A stretch of DNA of 23,920 nucleotides from M55B120 sp965549355 (GTDB taxonomy: Bacteria > Actinomycetota > Humimicrobiia > Humimicrobiales > Humimicrobiaceae): positions 1 through 23,920 of the forward strand of contig CBEVGD010000015.1 of NCBI GenBank assembly GCA_965549355.1. The letters are read 5' to 3'. Shown piece by piece: positions 6,814 to 15,003 of the stretch; the first letter of the stretch is position 1, and each line of letters begins with the position of its first letter. The notes beneath the pieces are model-generated. The model saw only the letters and a program-made list of their open reading frames with translations, searched no databases and was not told the DNA's origin. The translations under genes and the position numbers were made by a program.

Positions 6814-8496
6814 TTATGATCCGGCTTTCCTTATTTTGGCCCACTGATCACGCAGGGTGACGGTCCTGTTAAAGACAACCTTTTCCGCGGTTGAATCCGG
6901 ATCGGCACAGAAATATCCCAGACGCTCAAACTGATATATATCCCCTGGTTCTGCTGCAGACAGCGAGGGTTCCAGCCTGCAATTATTGGCTACTTTTAAT
7001 GAATCAGGATTGAGGTTTTCCTTAAAGTCATGGCCCTCTTCCAGTTTAAGCGGGTTCTCCTTTATGAAAAGACGGTCAAACAACCTTACTTCAGCAGGTA
7101 TGGAATGTTTTGCAGATACCCAGTGAAGTGTGGCTTTTACTCTTCTGCCGTCCGGCGCATTGCCACCTTTTGTCTCCGGGTCATATGTGCAGTGAAGTTC
7201 TACTATATTACCATTATCATCTTTGACCACATCCACACATTTTATAAAATAAGCATATCTCAGCCTTACTTCTCTTCCTGGAGCCAGCCTGTAAAATTTC
7301 TTTGGAGGGTCCTCCATGTAATCTTCTCTTTCGATATAGAGGATCTTTGAAAAAGGCACTTTTCTCGTCCCTTTTGAAGGATCTTCAGGATTATTGATAG
7401 CCGTAAGCTCTTCAGAGTCCCCATCAGGATAATTATCGATGACTACTTTCAGGGGATTGATTACTCCCATGACCCTTGGCGCCTTTTTATTAAGGTCCTC
7501 TCTTACAAAATATTCAAGCAGTGCGATATCTACTGTGCTGTCAGCTTTGGCCACACTTATTTCAGTACAGAAGTTTCGGACCGCTTCAGGAGTATAACCC
7601 CTCCTCCTGATACCCGAAAGGGTGGGTATCCTCGGATCATCCCAGCCGCTTACATATTTTTTTTCGACAAGCTCAAGAAGCTTTCTTTTGCTCATCGCTG
7701 TATATGTCAGGTTCAATCTAGCAAATTCTATCTGCTGCGGATGATGAATATCAAGCTGATTGATAAACCAGTCATAAAGGGGACGGTGGTCCTCAAACTC
7801 CAGCGTACAGATAGAGTGGGTAATACCTTCAATAGAATCTGACTGGCCGTGTGCCCAATCATATGTCGGATATATGCACCAGTCATTTCCAGTGCGGTGA
7901 TGCTTTCTATGAAGTATCCTGTATATCACAGGATCCCTCATATTGAGATTGGGAGATGACATATCTATTTTTGCCCTGAGCACCCTTGAACCGTCTTCGT
8001 ATTTTCCCTCCTTCATTTCCTCAAGGAGCTGAAGGCTCTCTTCAATATCTCTTTCCCTGCATGGGCTGTCTTTCCCCGGTTTCTTAAGTGTCCCCCTGTA
8101 TTTCCTTATCTCTTCAGCACTCAAATCGCATATATATGCTTTACCCTTTTTTACAAGAAGAACCGCTAATTCATAAAGCCTGTCAAAATAATCAGAGGTG
8201 TAATGCTCTCTTTCCTCCCAATCAAAACCGAGCCATCTCACATCTTTTTTTATTGATTCTACATACTCAGACTCTTCTTTTGTAGGGTTCGTATCATCAA
8301 ATCTGAGATTGCACTGTCCACGGAATTCTTCTGCCAGTCCAAAATTTATACAGATAGCCTTTGCATGGCCTATATGCAGGTATCCATTTGGCTCGGGCGG
8401 AAATCTTGTATGGACCCTGCCGCTATTTTTACCCTCTTTTAAATCCTTTTTTATTATATCCCTTATAAAGTCGGATCTCTTCCCGATATCATTCAT
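6814..8496 (-). CDS. glnS: glutaminyl-tRNA synthetase
   Basis: This 560-aa class I synthetase attaches glutamine to tRNA-Gln. It shows RFPPEPNGYLHIGHAKA with the HIGH motif at residues 41-44, the KMSKS-type loop MSKRK near residue 270, and the two beta-barrel anticodon-binding domains in the C-terminal 220 residues. Length and order fit full bacterial GlnRS. LRFDDTNP is the GlnRS form of the DTN motif, which separates it from GluRS. Its presence implies direct glutaminylation, although a GatCAB route could also exist elsewhere. A strong promoter lies at 8540-8568. The gene appears to be a single unit. Confidence 0.96.
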   Translation of the reverse strand: MNDIGKRSDFIRDIIKKDLKEGKNSGRVHTRFPPEPNGYLHIGHAKAICINFGLAEEFRGQCNLRFDDTNPTKEESEYVESIKKDVRWLGFDWEEREHYTSDYFDRLYELAVLLVKKGKAYICDLSAEEIRKYRGTLKKPGKDSPCRERDIEESLQLLEEMKEGKYEDGSRVLRAKIDMSSPNLNMRDPVIYRILHRKHHRTGNDWCIYPTYDWAHGQSDSIEGITHSICTLEFEDHRPLYDWFINQLDIHHPQQIEFARLNLTYTAMSKRKLLELVEKKYVSGWDDPRIPTLSGIRRRGYTPEAVRNFCTEISVAKADSTVDIALLEYFVREDLNKKAPRVMGVINPLKVVIDNYPDGDSEELTAINNPEDPSKGTRKVPFSKILYIEREDYMEDPPKKFYRLAPGREVRLRYAYFIKCVDVVKDDNGNIVELHCTYDPETKGGNAPDGRRVKATLHWVSAKHSIPAEVRLFDRLFIKENPLKLEEGHDFKENLNPDSLKVANNCRLEPSLSAAEPGDIYQFERLGYFCADPDSTAEKVVFNRTVTLRDQWAKIRKAGS

Positions 8497-8539
8497 GGAC
8501 CATCTCTCAAATCTGTATATCTATAAAATAGAAGTTAAT

Positions 8540-8568
8540 ATTTTATGAAATAGGATTATTTATGTCAA
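8540..8568 (-). promoter_or_regulatory. glnS promoter with overlapping inverted repeat
   Basis: On the minus strand TTGACA (8568-8563), a 17-base spacer and TAAAAT (8545-8540) form a near-consensus promoter 44 bases before the glnS ATG. The -35 box sits in the loop of a perfect 7-bp inverted repeat, GGATTAT/ATAATCC, spanning about 8553-8577. That repeat could be an operator or a weak hairpin ending the upstream transcript. Confidence 0.7.
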
Positions 8569-8611
8569 AGATAATCCCTTTCCTTTTTTGATTAGAATAA
8601 CATTATACCCG

Positions 8612-10075
8612 CTAATCGGTGTATTTATCCAGGATTCTTTGTGCCCTGACCTTAGAAAGATTAAAGCTCTGCCAGCTGCTTTGTTCTGCAAGTACTTTCT
8701 TTTCTCTTTCAAAATAATCCTTTACCTGTGCCACGATCCTTTCATCCTGGCAATCAAGAAGTCTTGTTGTCTCGGCAATAGCATCATATGAGAGTCCCTC
8801 TAAATAATATACGTCGATCTCTCCTGTATTGAAATATCTATTTATATTATTTTTTGCAATTATTACATCCACATTAGCAAAGTTAAGAATTACAAATAAA
8901 ATAAGGGAACATAAAATATACGCGCTTATAATAGGTATTTTGCTGTACCATATATATGCAAGATTTATAATAAAAAGTAAAAATAGCAAGATCATAAATG
9001 CCTGCACAAAAATCCTGAAGTAGGTATAGCCATATGCCATTTCATATAACACCATCCGGTAGAATGCAGAGATAAGTAATATAAATGTGAAAACTACGAG
9101 AGCTGAAAGAAAAGACTTAATAACAGTATTGGCTTTTCTGCTTTCTTTTTTTACAAAAGTAATGCTAAAAAACAGTATCGCAAAATTAATAACTGTTACT
9201 ACAAGAAGTTCAAAAAACCCTCTCCTTGCATATTCTGCATAGGAAAAAGATGATGGAAGCATAAATGTATCTCCGCCAAATAAATAAGCAAATTGAATAA
9301 CTGCAAAGATAATATATACGATATTTAGCAGTGACAATATGGTAAGCAGGACCGTAGGATCTATGAATAATTTCCACCCTATCTTACTGTACATCTTTTT
9401 TTCATTCGATTCCTTTGCTCTAAAAATGCTGAATATAAAGGAAAATATATAAATGGAGATTGGTAAGACTATAAAGATATGCTTGATCATGGTCCGAAAT
9501 GGAATATCGGTAAAAAGATTTTTAAAGACAATATCTGCCGAAGAAAGAAGCCATATGATGATAGCGAGAAGAGGAACTGAGATAATGACTCCGATGAGAA
9601 TCTTTGATGCTACTGTTTTTCTTTTATCCCCGGTATCCAGGCTGATCATCCCAAAGAAAGTTGTAAATGGTTTATGGATACTTCCAAAAGGTGTGAACAC
9701 TCTTTTTACCATATCTGCAATAAACCTGAAATCGGACCAATGAGCTTTATTTATATTTGCTGCAAGCGCAGATAGGGCGATCATTAAAATAGGGACCAAT
9801 AAAAAATTTAAATTCCTGAGCACTATATTTGAATAAATACCGGATGTTGCAGAAAGTGCCAGTATTGGAACTGCAAGGATCCATGCCCTATTATTTACGG
9901 GGACCTTAGATATCTGCATGCTTATGAAAAAAACCAGCAGCAGTGAAACAATAAAAATAGGATATGAAATACCTGATGTTTCTTTATAAAAAAGTATATC
10001 AAACAAGATACCAATTGCGAGTCCAAGAAAAAGAAGTATATGATATGTTCTTTTTAATATATTTGAATCACTCAA
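8612..10075 (-). CDS. DUF4173-family polytopic membrane protein
   Basis: The product has about twelve hydrophobic segments over the first 400 residues and a soluble C-terminal tail of roughly 90 residues rich in Glu, Gln and Arg. The segment YAEYARRGFFELL is, to my knowledge, the hallmark of DUF4173 proteins, whose function is unknown. I place the start at the TTG at 10075, because GAGGGG lies five bases before it. The upstream ATG at 10090 has no ribosome site and would put GAGGGG inside the gene. This gives about 487 aa. It is divergent from the small membrane protein gene at 10287. No partner gene suggests its job. Confidence 0.75.
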   Translation of the reverse strand: MSDSNILKRTYHILLFLGLAIGILFDILFYKETSGISYPIFIVSLLLVFFISMQISKVPVNNRAWILAVPILALSATSGIYSNIVLRNLNFLLVPILMIALSALAANINKAHWSDFRFIADMVKRVFTPFGSIHKPFTTFFGMISLDTGDKRKTVASKILIGVIISVPLLAIIIWLLSSADIVFKNLFTDIPFRTMIKHIFIVLPISIYIFSFIFSIFRAKESNEKKMYSKIGWKLFIDPTVLLTILSLLNIVYIIFAVIQFAYLFGGDTFMLPSSFSYAEYARRGFFELLVVTVINFAILFFSITFVKKESRKANTVIKSFLSALVVFTFILLISAFYRMVLYEMAYGYTYFRIFVQAFMILLFLLFIINLAYIWYSKIPIISAYILCSLILFVILNFANVDVIIAKNNINRYFNTGEIDVYYLEGLSYDAIAETTRLLDCQDERIVAQVKDYFEREKKVLAEQSSWQSFNLSKVRAQRILDKYTD

Positions 10076-10286
10076 ATTGTCCCCTCGCATAATAAGATAG
10101 TAAAATAAGTATAAATTATAGTATACGGTTTAATAATTTAATAGTGGCAGGCAGATGGCTGCTATTTTTCTCAAATCATGTATAAAATCACTAAGTAAAA
10201 CTTCTATCTTATAATTGACGTCTAATATATTGATAGAATTAAAAAATTTTATCATCTTTTTATTCTTATATGAGGAAGGTGAAAAA

Positions 10287-10754
10287 ATGGAATCAGAAAA
10301 AAAACCTATCAGGATCAACAAAAAATTTAACCTTGCCCTAAAGGTTACATTCTGGTTATTAGTGGCATTTTTTATAGTACTGGTAGTCGTAATTTTTAGT
10401 CCAATGGAATATATATCTGTCAGCATTCTTTTTATGGCTATACCGGGGGTAATCTTTCTTTTATTGGGCATAGCCCTGATTATATTGACTGCAAAAAGCG
10501 TGCACGGGGGACTGCTTAAGAAATTCTTATTAATAACCGGCGCCGCACCTATTGGTGCTGTGGTGAGTGTAATCCTGCATAATGTTTTTTATGGGATTTT
10601 TATTCATTTCTTTGGTGCAGATTTCTGGGATAGAATCGGTACAAGCGACGAGCCCGTCTTTTTTATTCTGGCCCTTATTGTCTGTCCAATTGCTTTTTTG
10701 GTTGGAGTAGTCGGCAGTATAATATTGTTTAAAAAAGGAAGAAGAACCGCCTGA
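10287..10754 (+). CDS. four-helix membrane protein, function unknown
   Basis: I do not recognise this 155-aa protein. It begins with a basic cytosolic segment (MESEKKPIRINKKF) and has four hydrophobic helices at about 17-38, 44-69, 77-98 and 123-146, ending in KKGRRTA, so both ends are probably cytosolic. The ATG at 10287 has GAGGAAGG six to eight bases upstream. An open frame extends 24 codons further but has no ribosome site. A convergent terminator follows at 10784-10824. Confidence 0.75.
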   Translation: MESEKKPIRINKKFNLALKVTFWLLVAFFIVLVVVIFSPMEYISVSILFMAIPGVIFLLLGIALIILTAKSVHGGLLKKFLLITGAAPIGAVVSVILHNVFYGIFIHFFGADFWDRIGTSDEPVFFILALIVCPIAFLVGVVGSIILFKKGRRTA

Positions 10755-10783
10755 GAATAAAAAGTAGTAAATCAGTAATTCTA

Positions 10784-10824
10784 TAAACAGTAACAGGCAT
10801 CATAAGAACGCCTATTACTGTTTA
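10784..10824. terminator. bidirectional terminator hairpin
   Basis: Arms at 10784-10798 and 10810-10824 pair over 15 positions with one imperfect pair (a C-A mismatch on plus, a G-U wobble on minus) around an 11-base loop. T-rich sequence follows on both strands. It lies between convergent genes ending at 10754 and 10832 and would end the whole TetR-exporter operon on the minus side. Confidence 0.75.
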
Positions 10825-10831
10825 ATTCTTC

Positions 10832-11044
10832 TCATTTAATAGCGGCCAGGACAAATAAAACAATTCCTCCAGCAAGTGCAATACTTGCAAAGACATAGCA
10901 GACTATAGCTGCTGCATTATCGCTCATATTTTTATTGAGCTTTTTCTTGACCAATCTAATTATTGCAGGCGGTCTTTTGATTGCGATATAATACACAAAT
11001 GTTGCATATAATAAACATGCTATTGCCCCAATTACATAACCCAT
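10832..11044 (-). CDS. 70-aa two-helix membrane protein, last gene of the exporter operon
   Basis: I do not recognise this family. It has an N-terminal helix (about 3-22), a central basic stretch with KRPPAIIRLVKKKLNK, and a second helix (about 45-68). GGAGG is eight bases before the ATG, which strongly supports translation. It starts 50 bases after the second permease stop with no terminator between, so it is probably cotranscribed with the ABC exporter. It could be a small accessory protein of the transporter, but nothing in the sequence proves this. Confidence 0.7.
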   Translation of the reverse strand: MGYVIGAIACLLYATFVYYIAIKRPPAIIRLVKKKLNKNMSDNAAAIVCYVFASIALAGGIVLFVLAAIK

Positions 11045-11094
11045 TTATAATAACCTCCTCTCCAAATATTCTATGTTCTCATACATAATTTAAA

Positions 11095-12102
11095 CTATTG
11101 TTGAAGTCCTTTTTTTATTTTGGGCGCCAGCAAAGCATATGCTGCTCCGCATATGGCCAGTATAATGCCGATAGAAAGTATCAACTGCGGCCATGTGCCG
11201 CTTTTTGACAGTATCATATCATTTGCCCTGTATGCCCAGTAAAACGGCGACCAGTAGAAAAATATTTTCCAGTTTCCTGTAACTAATTCATATCCTGCAA
11301 TAGACCCGGCCATCGGCAGAAACATAAGTTTGACGCTGCCTGCTGCTTCCATGGCATCATCGCTGTTTATGCCCTGTATGAACCCGATCAGTAAACTCAA
11401 TATTGTCGCTGAAAAGACGACTAAAGCCGCCTGGCCCAGATTGACATTATAAAAGCCAGTGATCAAAAGACATGCAATAGATGAAAAAAGTGCAACAAAC
11501 ATGCCCGTAAAGCTCTTACCTAATATGAAGGCGCTGCGTGAAATGGGTGTTACATTTATAGCGCTTACAGTATTGTCTGCCTTTTCTTCGACTATATTCA
11601 TAGCAATAAGCATGCCTGCCAGCATGGAAATCATAAGCAGCAGCATGTTTACCAGCATCTTTTTTAGAGGCGGAACCGTTCTGCCAAATTCAATTATTTC
11701 TGAGCGGGCATCTTCCAATTGTACGTCTGATTCATACAGCACATTTAACAATTTGGCATATTCGATAACCATTTCGGACTCATTTCCCTGTGTCATAATA
11801 TAGTAGCCATCATCTTTGGGCAGTATTCCGACTACATCGTCTCTTGCCATGACCCTGTCTTCAACTCTTTGTTTGTCGTTAAATAGTTCAGTGTGGGCAA
11901 AGTCATCAAAATAAGCCGCCTGTCCAGGATTTTCATTTTCTATTAAAGCAAAATTTACACTGGTATCATTAATACCGGGCGAAAGCAAATTAATTCCCAC
12001 AGCCAGAATCAGGGGGATGATCATCATGTATAGTGTCATGAATTCCCGTGTGTTTACCCTTATATCTCTGGTAAAAATAATCCATATTTTTTTTATCATC
12101 AT
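11095..12102 (-). CDS. ABC-2 type exporter permease (second)
   Basis: The 335-aa protein has one N-terminal membrane helix (about 20-42), an extracytoplasmic region of roughly 110 residues, and five to six helices in the C-terminal half. This is the usual layout of ABC-2 permeases of the YhgE/Yhap or DrrB-like type. It should form a heterodimer with the permease encoded just upstream, driven by the ATPase at 13223-14077. The ATG at 12102 follows AAGGGG by about five bases, and that ribosome site overlaps the TAA of the preceding gene. The substrate is unknown. Confidence 0.85.
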   Translation of the reverse strand: MMIKKIWIIFTRDIRVNTREFMTLYMMIIPLILAVGINLLSPGINDTSVNFALIENENPGQAAYFDDFAHTELFNDKQRVEDRVMARDDVVGILPKDDGYYIMTQGNESEMVIEYAKLLNVLYESDVQLEDARSEIIEFGRTVPPLKKMLVNMLLLMISMLAGMLIAMNIVEEKADNTVSAINVTPISRSAFILGKSFTGMFVALFSSIACLLITGFYNVNLGQAALVVFSATILSLLIGFIQGINSDDAMEAAGSVKLMFLPMAGSIAGYELVTGNWKIFFYWSPFYWAYRANDMILSKSGTWPQLILSIGIILAICGAAYALLAPKIKKGLQQ

Positions 12103-12111
12103 TATTTCCCC

Positions 12112-13221
12112 TTACACTCTTAGCGTTTTCTTAAATCGAATATTTGTGATAGCAAACAGTATTATTCCTGCCGCTAAGAATCCAGCACTTACGATTAGCG
12201 GATATGCGACATCGCCATTTGGCAGAATAATCTCTTTAAAGCCCTGAAGCATTGGATATGAAGGTATTATTTTTATCCAAAAAGGATCCCAGCCAGGTAT
12301 AAAATACGCTATACTGGGAATCATCATGAGAATAATTATTAAATAGACGGCGCCGAAAGCTTTTGTCAAATTATTATAAAAGCTTGCAATGAGCAGTCCC
12401 AGCGAAGATGCAAAAAATCCGGTTGTGAGAAGCAGCAACAATATTAGGCCATAGTTTATCCTGAATCCCATGATAGGCATAATTATGATTATGCCTGAAA
12501 CAACAGATGTTAGTAAAACTACAAAAATCTTACTCATTAAATACCGCCAAACAGAGGATGCTGTTACTGCATAAGCCTCTATTACACCCTCCTTTTTGTC
12601 CAGGAATATATAAGATACCATAACAAACATGCCCATAAGGCTCCCGCTAAATGCAATCAATGGCGGAATGGTATTTTCCCTGTCATTTAAAGGTTCATAA
12701 TCTGTCAATAGCGGACGCACATCCTGATTATTAAATCGTTCTTCTAATACATCCATACTTTCATTTTGCAGTATAGATATCAAATTTTTTAAGCGCTCAG
12801 ATTCATATCCCTGTAAATAGTATCTATAGTGCAGCTGATTATCATTGTTGAGCTCGATTACTGCGCCTATATTCCTATGTGTTTCTGCAAGCATACGGAC
12901 AGCTTCTTCGCTATCCATAATATAGATCTCACTCTCATCGGTTATAATAAGCTCTGCATTAAATGTTTTGCCATCGGCCCCTATCTCAACCATCTCGGAT
13001 TCCGCATCGGGATCATTCTCTAATATAATATTTGTAAATATTTCCCTTCCTTGCTGTGGCAGATTAAGATAAAGATACTCTGTCGAAGTGCTGCTAAAAT
13101 TTTGGGGAATAGCAAATAATAAAACCGCTAGGATCACAAAAGCAAAAATCAATTCGACATAAAAGTAAAAGCCCCTCGAAGCAAGAATAAGTTCTTTCTT
13201 AAAACTGCTTAGCAGTTTCAT
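12112..13221 (-). CDS. ABC-2 type exporter permease (first)
   Basis: This protein of about 369 aa has the same topology as the next gene: a helix at about 20-40, a long soluble loop of roughly 150 residues, then six hydrophobic helices. The region with FLDKKEGVIEAYAVTASSVW is a coupling-helix-like segment seen in ABC-2 permeases. I choose the ATG at 13221, which comes one base after the ATPase stop and behind AAGGGGG. A TTG at 13230 is possible but too close to that ribosome site. It pairs with the following permease. Confidence 0.85.
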   Translation of the reverse strand: MKLLSSFKKELILASRGFYFYVELIFAFVILAVLLFAIPQNFSSTSTEYLYLNLPQQGREIFTNIILENDPDAESEMVEIGADGKTFNAELIITDESEIYIMDSEEAVRMLAETHRNIGAVIELNNDNQLHYRYYLQGYESERLKNLISILQNESMDVLEERFNNQDVRPLLTDYEPLNDRENTIPPLIAFSGSLMGMFVMVSYIFLDKKEGVIEAYAVTASSVWRYLMSKIFVVLLTSVVSGIIIIMPIMGFRINYGLILLLLLTTGFFASSLGLLIASFYNNLTKAFGAVYLIIILMMIPSIAYFIPGWDPFWIKIIPSYPMLQGFKEIILPNGDVAYPLIVSAGFLAAGIILFAITNIRFKKTLRV

Positions 13222-13222
13222 A

Positions 13223-14077
13223 TTAAACAAGCCCCCTTCCTGTGACTTTTATAAAGATCTCCTCCAGCGTTGCCTCCTTTGTATGCATGGTCAGGATCTC
13301 TTTATCTGCTATGATTTGATTTAGATGGTCCTTATCTTCCTGTAATATGGTAGAAAATGTCTCCTTTTTTACATTGCCGTCTTGAACATATTCCACATCG
13401 ACCATTTTTTTACCATATTGAAGCTTTAAGTTTTTGGGTGAATCAATAAGCTTGATCACACCGTCTATAATAAATGCTACGCGGTCGCATAACTCATCCG
13501 CTATATACATATTATGGGTAGTCAAAAATACGGTCACCCCTTTATTATTATGCTCTCTTATTATGTCTTTGATGTCAGCCGCTATAGCGGGGTCAAGTCC
13601 GGTAGTAGGCTCATCAAGGAACCACATAGTGGGATTATTGATCATAGATCTGGCAAATGTCAGCCGGTGTTTCATACCCTTTGAAAATTCACCCGCTCTC
13701 ATGTTTTCCTTGCCTTTTAGTCCCACAAGATTGATTAATTCTATGGGGTCGCGTGTTTCTACATCAAATAGCTTACTGTAGAAGCTCAGGTTTTCTTTTG
13801 CCGTCATTTTGCTATAAACATTAGACTGCTCAAATGACATACCTATCTTATTGAACATTTTGCGCGAGATATTTTTAATGTCATAGCCCGCTACAGATGC
13901 ATCGCCCTTCTGAAGCTGTAAAAGACCGGTCAAAATCCCCTGTGTTGTTGATTTACCCGCGCCCGATGGTCCAAGAAATCCAAAAATTTCACCTTCGGCT
14001 ACTTCAAAACTTACGTCTTTGACTGCAAAATTATCATCATTTGAATAAGAATAATATAGTCCTTCTACCTCAATCAT
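13223..14077 (-). CDS. ABC exporter ATPase
   Basis: This is a complete nucleotide-binding subunit of 284 aa from the chosen start. Walker A is GPSGAGKST at residues 36-44, the signature is a degenerate FSKGMKHR, Walker B is MWFLDEPTTGLDP, and the switch His is in TTHNMY. The C-terminal 80 residues form the usual accessory domain. The degenerate signature and TTGLDP are common in drug, lantibiotic and Nod-type exporters of the ABC-2 class. The ATG at 14077 has AGGAGG nine bases upstream. A reading from 14113 lacks a ribosome site. It overlaps the end of tetR by eight bases, implying coupled translation. Confidence 0.92.
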   Translation of the reverse strand: MIEVEGLYYSYSNDDNFAVKDVSFEVAEGEIFGFLGPSGAGKSTTQGILTGLLQLQKGDASVAGYDIKNISRKMFNKIGMSFEQSNVYSKMTAKENLSFYSKLFDVETRDPIELINLVGLKGKENMRAGEFSKGMKHRLTFARSMINNPTMWFLDEPTTGLDPAIAADIKDIIREHNNKGVTVFLTTHNMYIADELCDRVAFIIDGVIKLIDSPKNLKLQYGKKMVDVEYVQDGNVKKETFSTILQEDKDHLNQIIADKEILTMHTKEATLEEIFIKVTGRGLV

Positions 14078-14732
14078 CGCTACTGCCTCCTTTTTTTTGT
14101 GTTCCGATACCATATTTTATAAAATCTATTAATAAATCAACCGTTCCGATTATACTTTCGTCAAATTTTAGCATATCTGTTTCTTCCTCTTTTATATTTT
14201 GAAAGTAGTATTCCACTGCACTTACATTCATAGAAGAAATAATATGACTTACAAAATTTATATTAATATTATCTCTGATTTCGCCCCTTGAAATTGCCAG
14301 TTCTAAAAGTTCAGTATATATATTTTGTGCATTTTGTAGTCCTATGCCCACTATTTCATCATATATAGGATGACTCTTGTTTTTGAATAGCCAATTCCCC
14401 ATCATGGTAATCTCAGGATTATCGGCCGCAAATTTGATCCCCGACATAAACATCTTCCTGATAAGTGTAAAAAAATCATGGTTTTCGGGATTTTGAAAAA
14501 CAGGGGACATGAATTTTAACTTTTTTTCATTGATTCTTGTTATTAGATACAAAAACAAATCTTTTTTATCCTCAAAATATTGATAAAAACTTCCCTTTGC
14601 TATCTGACACTGCTCCACAAGCCTGTTAATGCTGGCTTTATCATAACCAAAAGCTGCAAATTCACGGATTGCCATCTTTTCTAACAGTTGCTGTTTTTCT
14701 TTGGGCAAATTATAAAATGTCTCTTTAGGGAT
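14070..14732 (-). CDS. TetR-family repressor of the exporter operon, probable ATC start
   Basis: The N-terminal helix-turn-helix is clear: KMAIREFAAFGYDKASINRL followed by VEQCQIAKGSFYQYFEDK is the TetR DNA-binding domain. The remaining 150 residues are the ligand-binding helical domain. It should bind the operators at 14753-14794 and repress its own operon until an inducer, perhaps the exported compound, binds. The first in-frame ATG (14789) lies inside the operator and upstream of the predicted transcript start, so it cannot be the start. GGAGG at 14743-14739 sits six bases before ATC at 14732, which gives the usual (M)PKETFYNLPKEKQ N-terminus. That makes about 220 aa. Confidence 0.88.
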   Translation of the reverse strand: MPKETFYNLPKEKQQLLEKMAIREFAAFGYDKASINRLVEQCQIAKGSFYQYFEDKKDLFLYLITRINEKKLKFMSPVFQNPENHDFFTLIRKMFMSGIKFAADNPEITMMGNWLFKNKSHPIYDEIVGIGLQNAQNIYTELLELAISRGEIRDNININFVSHIISSMNVSAVEYYFQNIKEEETDMLKFDESIIGTVDLLIDFIKYGIGTQKKGGSSDD

Positions 14733-14752
14733 GCTGTTCCTCCTTTCTATTA

Positions 14753-14794
14753 AGAATGTGACCTTATAGTCATATGACTTTATAGTCACATTCT
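14753..14794 (-). promoter_or_regulatory. double TetR operator
   Basis: A 42-bp symmetric region is centred at 14773.5, with outer arms AGAATGTGAC/GTCACATTCT and a perfect inner palindrome AGTCATATGACT. It contains two tandem 14-bp palindromes, TGAC-N6-GTCA, at 14759-14772 and 14775-14788, both with the core TTATAGTCA. Two repressor dimers 16 bp apart could bind here. It overlaps the -10 box and the start site of tetR. Confidence 0.85.
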
Positions 14795-14818
14795 ATGCTG
14801 GTATTAATTGTTTGTCAA
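14790..14818 (-). promoter_or_regulatory. promoter of the TetR-ABC exporter operon
   Basis: On the minus strand TTGACA (14818-14813), a 17-base spacer and TAGAAT (14795-14790) give a near-consensus promoter. Transcription should begin near 14783, inside the operator. Confidence 0.85.
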
Positions 14819-14905
14819 ATCTTTTTTCATTTTCAAATTTGGCCCGTCTTATCTGCAGCTTTTAATTTTATAATCTAAAAACTAAAAAATTCATAGATTA
14901 TATAT

Positions 14906-14934
14906 TTGACAAAGAATATATTTTGTAATATTAT
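14906..14934 (+). promoter_or_regulatory. promoter of the PerR-type regulator gene
   Basis: TTGACA (14906-14911), a 17-base spacer and TATTAT (14929-14934) form a strong promoter. An 8-bp inverted repeat TATAATCT/AGATTATA (14869-14876, 14895-14902) lies just upstream of the -35 box. Confidence 0.85.
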
Positions 14935-14939
14935 ATTAG

Positions 14940-14954
14940 TAATAGTAACTATTA
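14940..14954 (+). promoter_or_regulatory. Fur/PerR-type 7-1-7 operator
   Basis: A perfect inverted repeat TAATAGT-A-ACTATTA sits at the expected transcription start of the regulator gene. It has the 7-1-7 shape of Fur-family boxes (PerR consensus in Bacillus is TTATAATNATTATAA), so autoregulation is likely. Confidence 0.75.
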
Positions 14955-15003
14955 TTGATAAGGTTAATCTAGTAAGGCGGCTATTATAGATAGAAAATTA
15001 AGA

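Noticed and set aside
10130..10471. 113-codon open frame on the minus strand
   Set aside because: It overlaps the well-supported membrane protein gene at 10287-10754 and the intergenic region, lacks a ribosome site, and has no recognisable domain.
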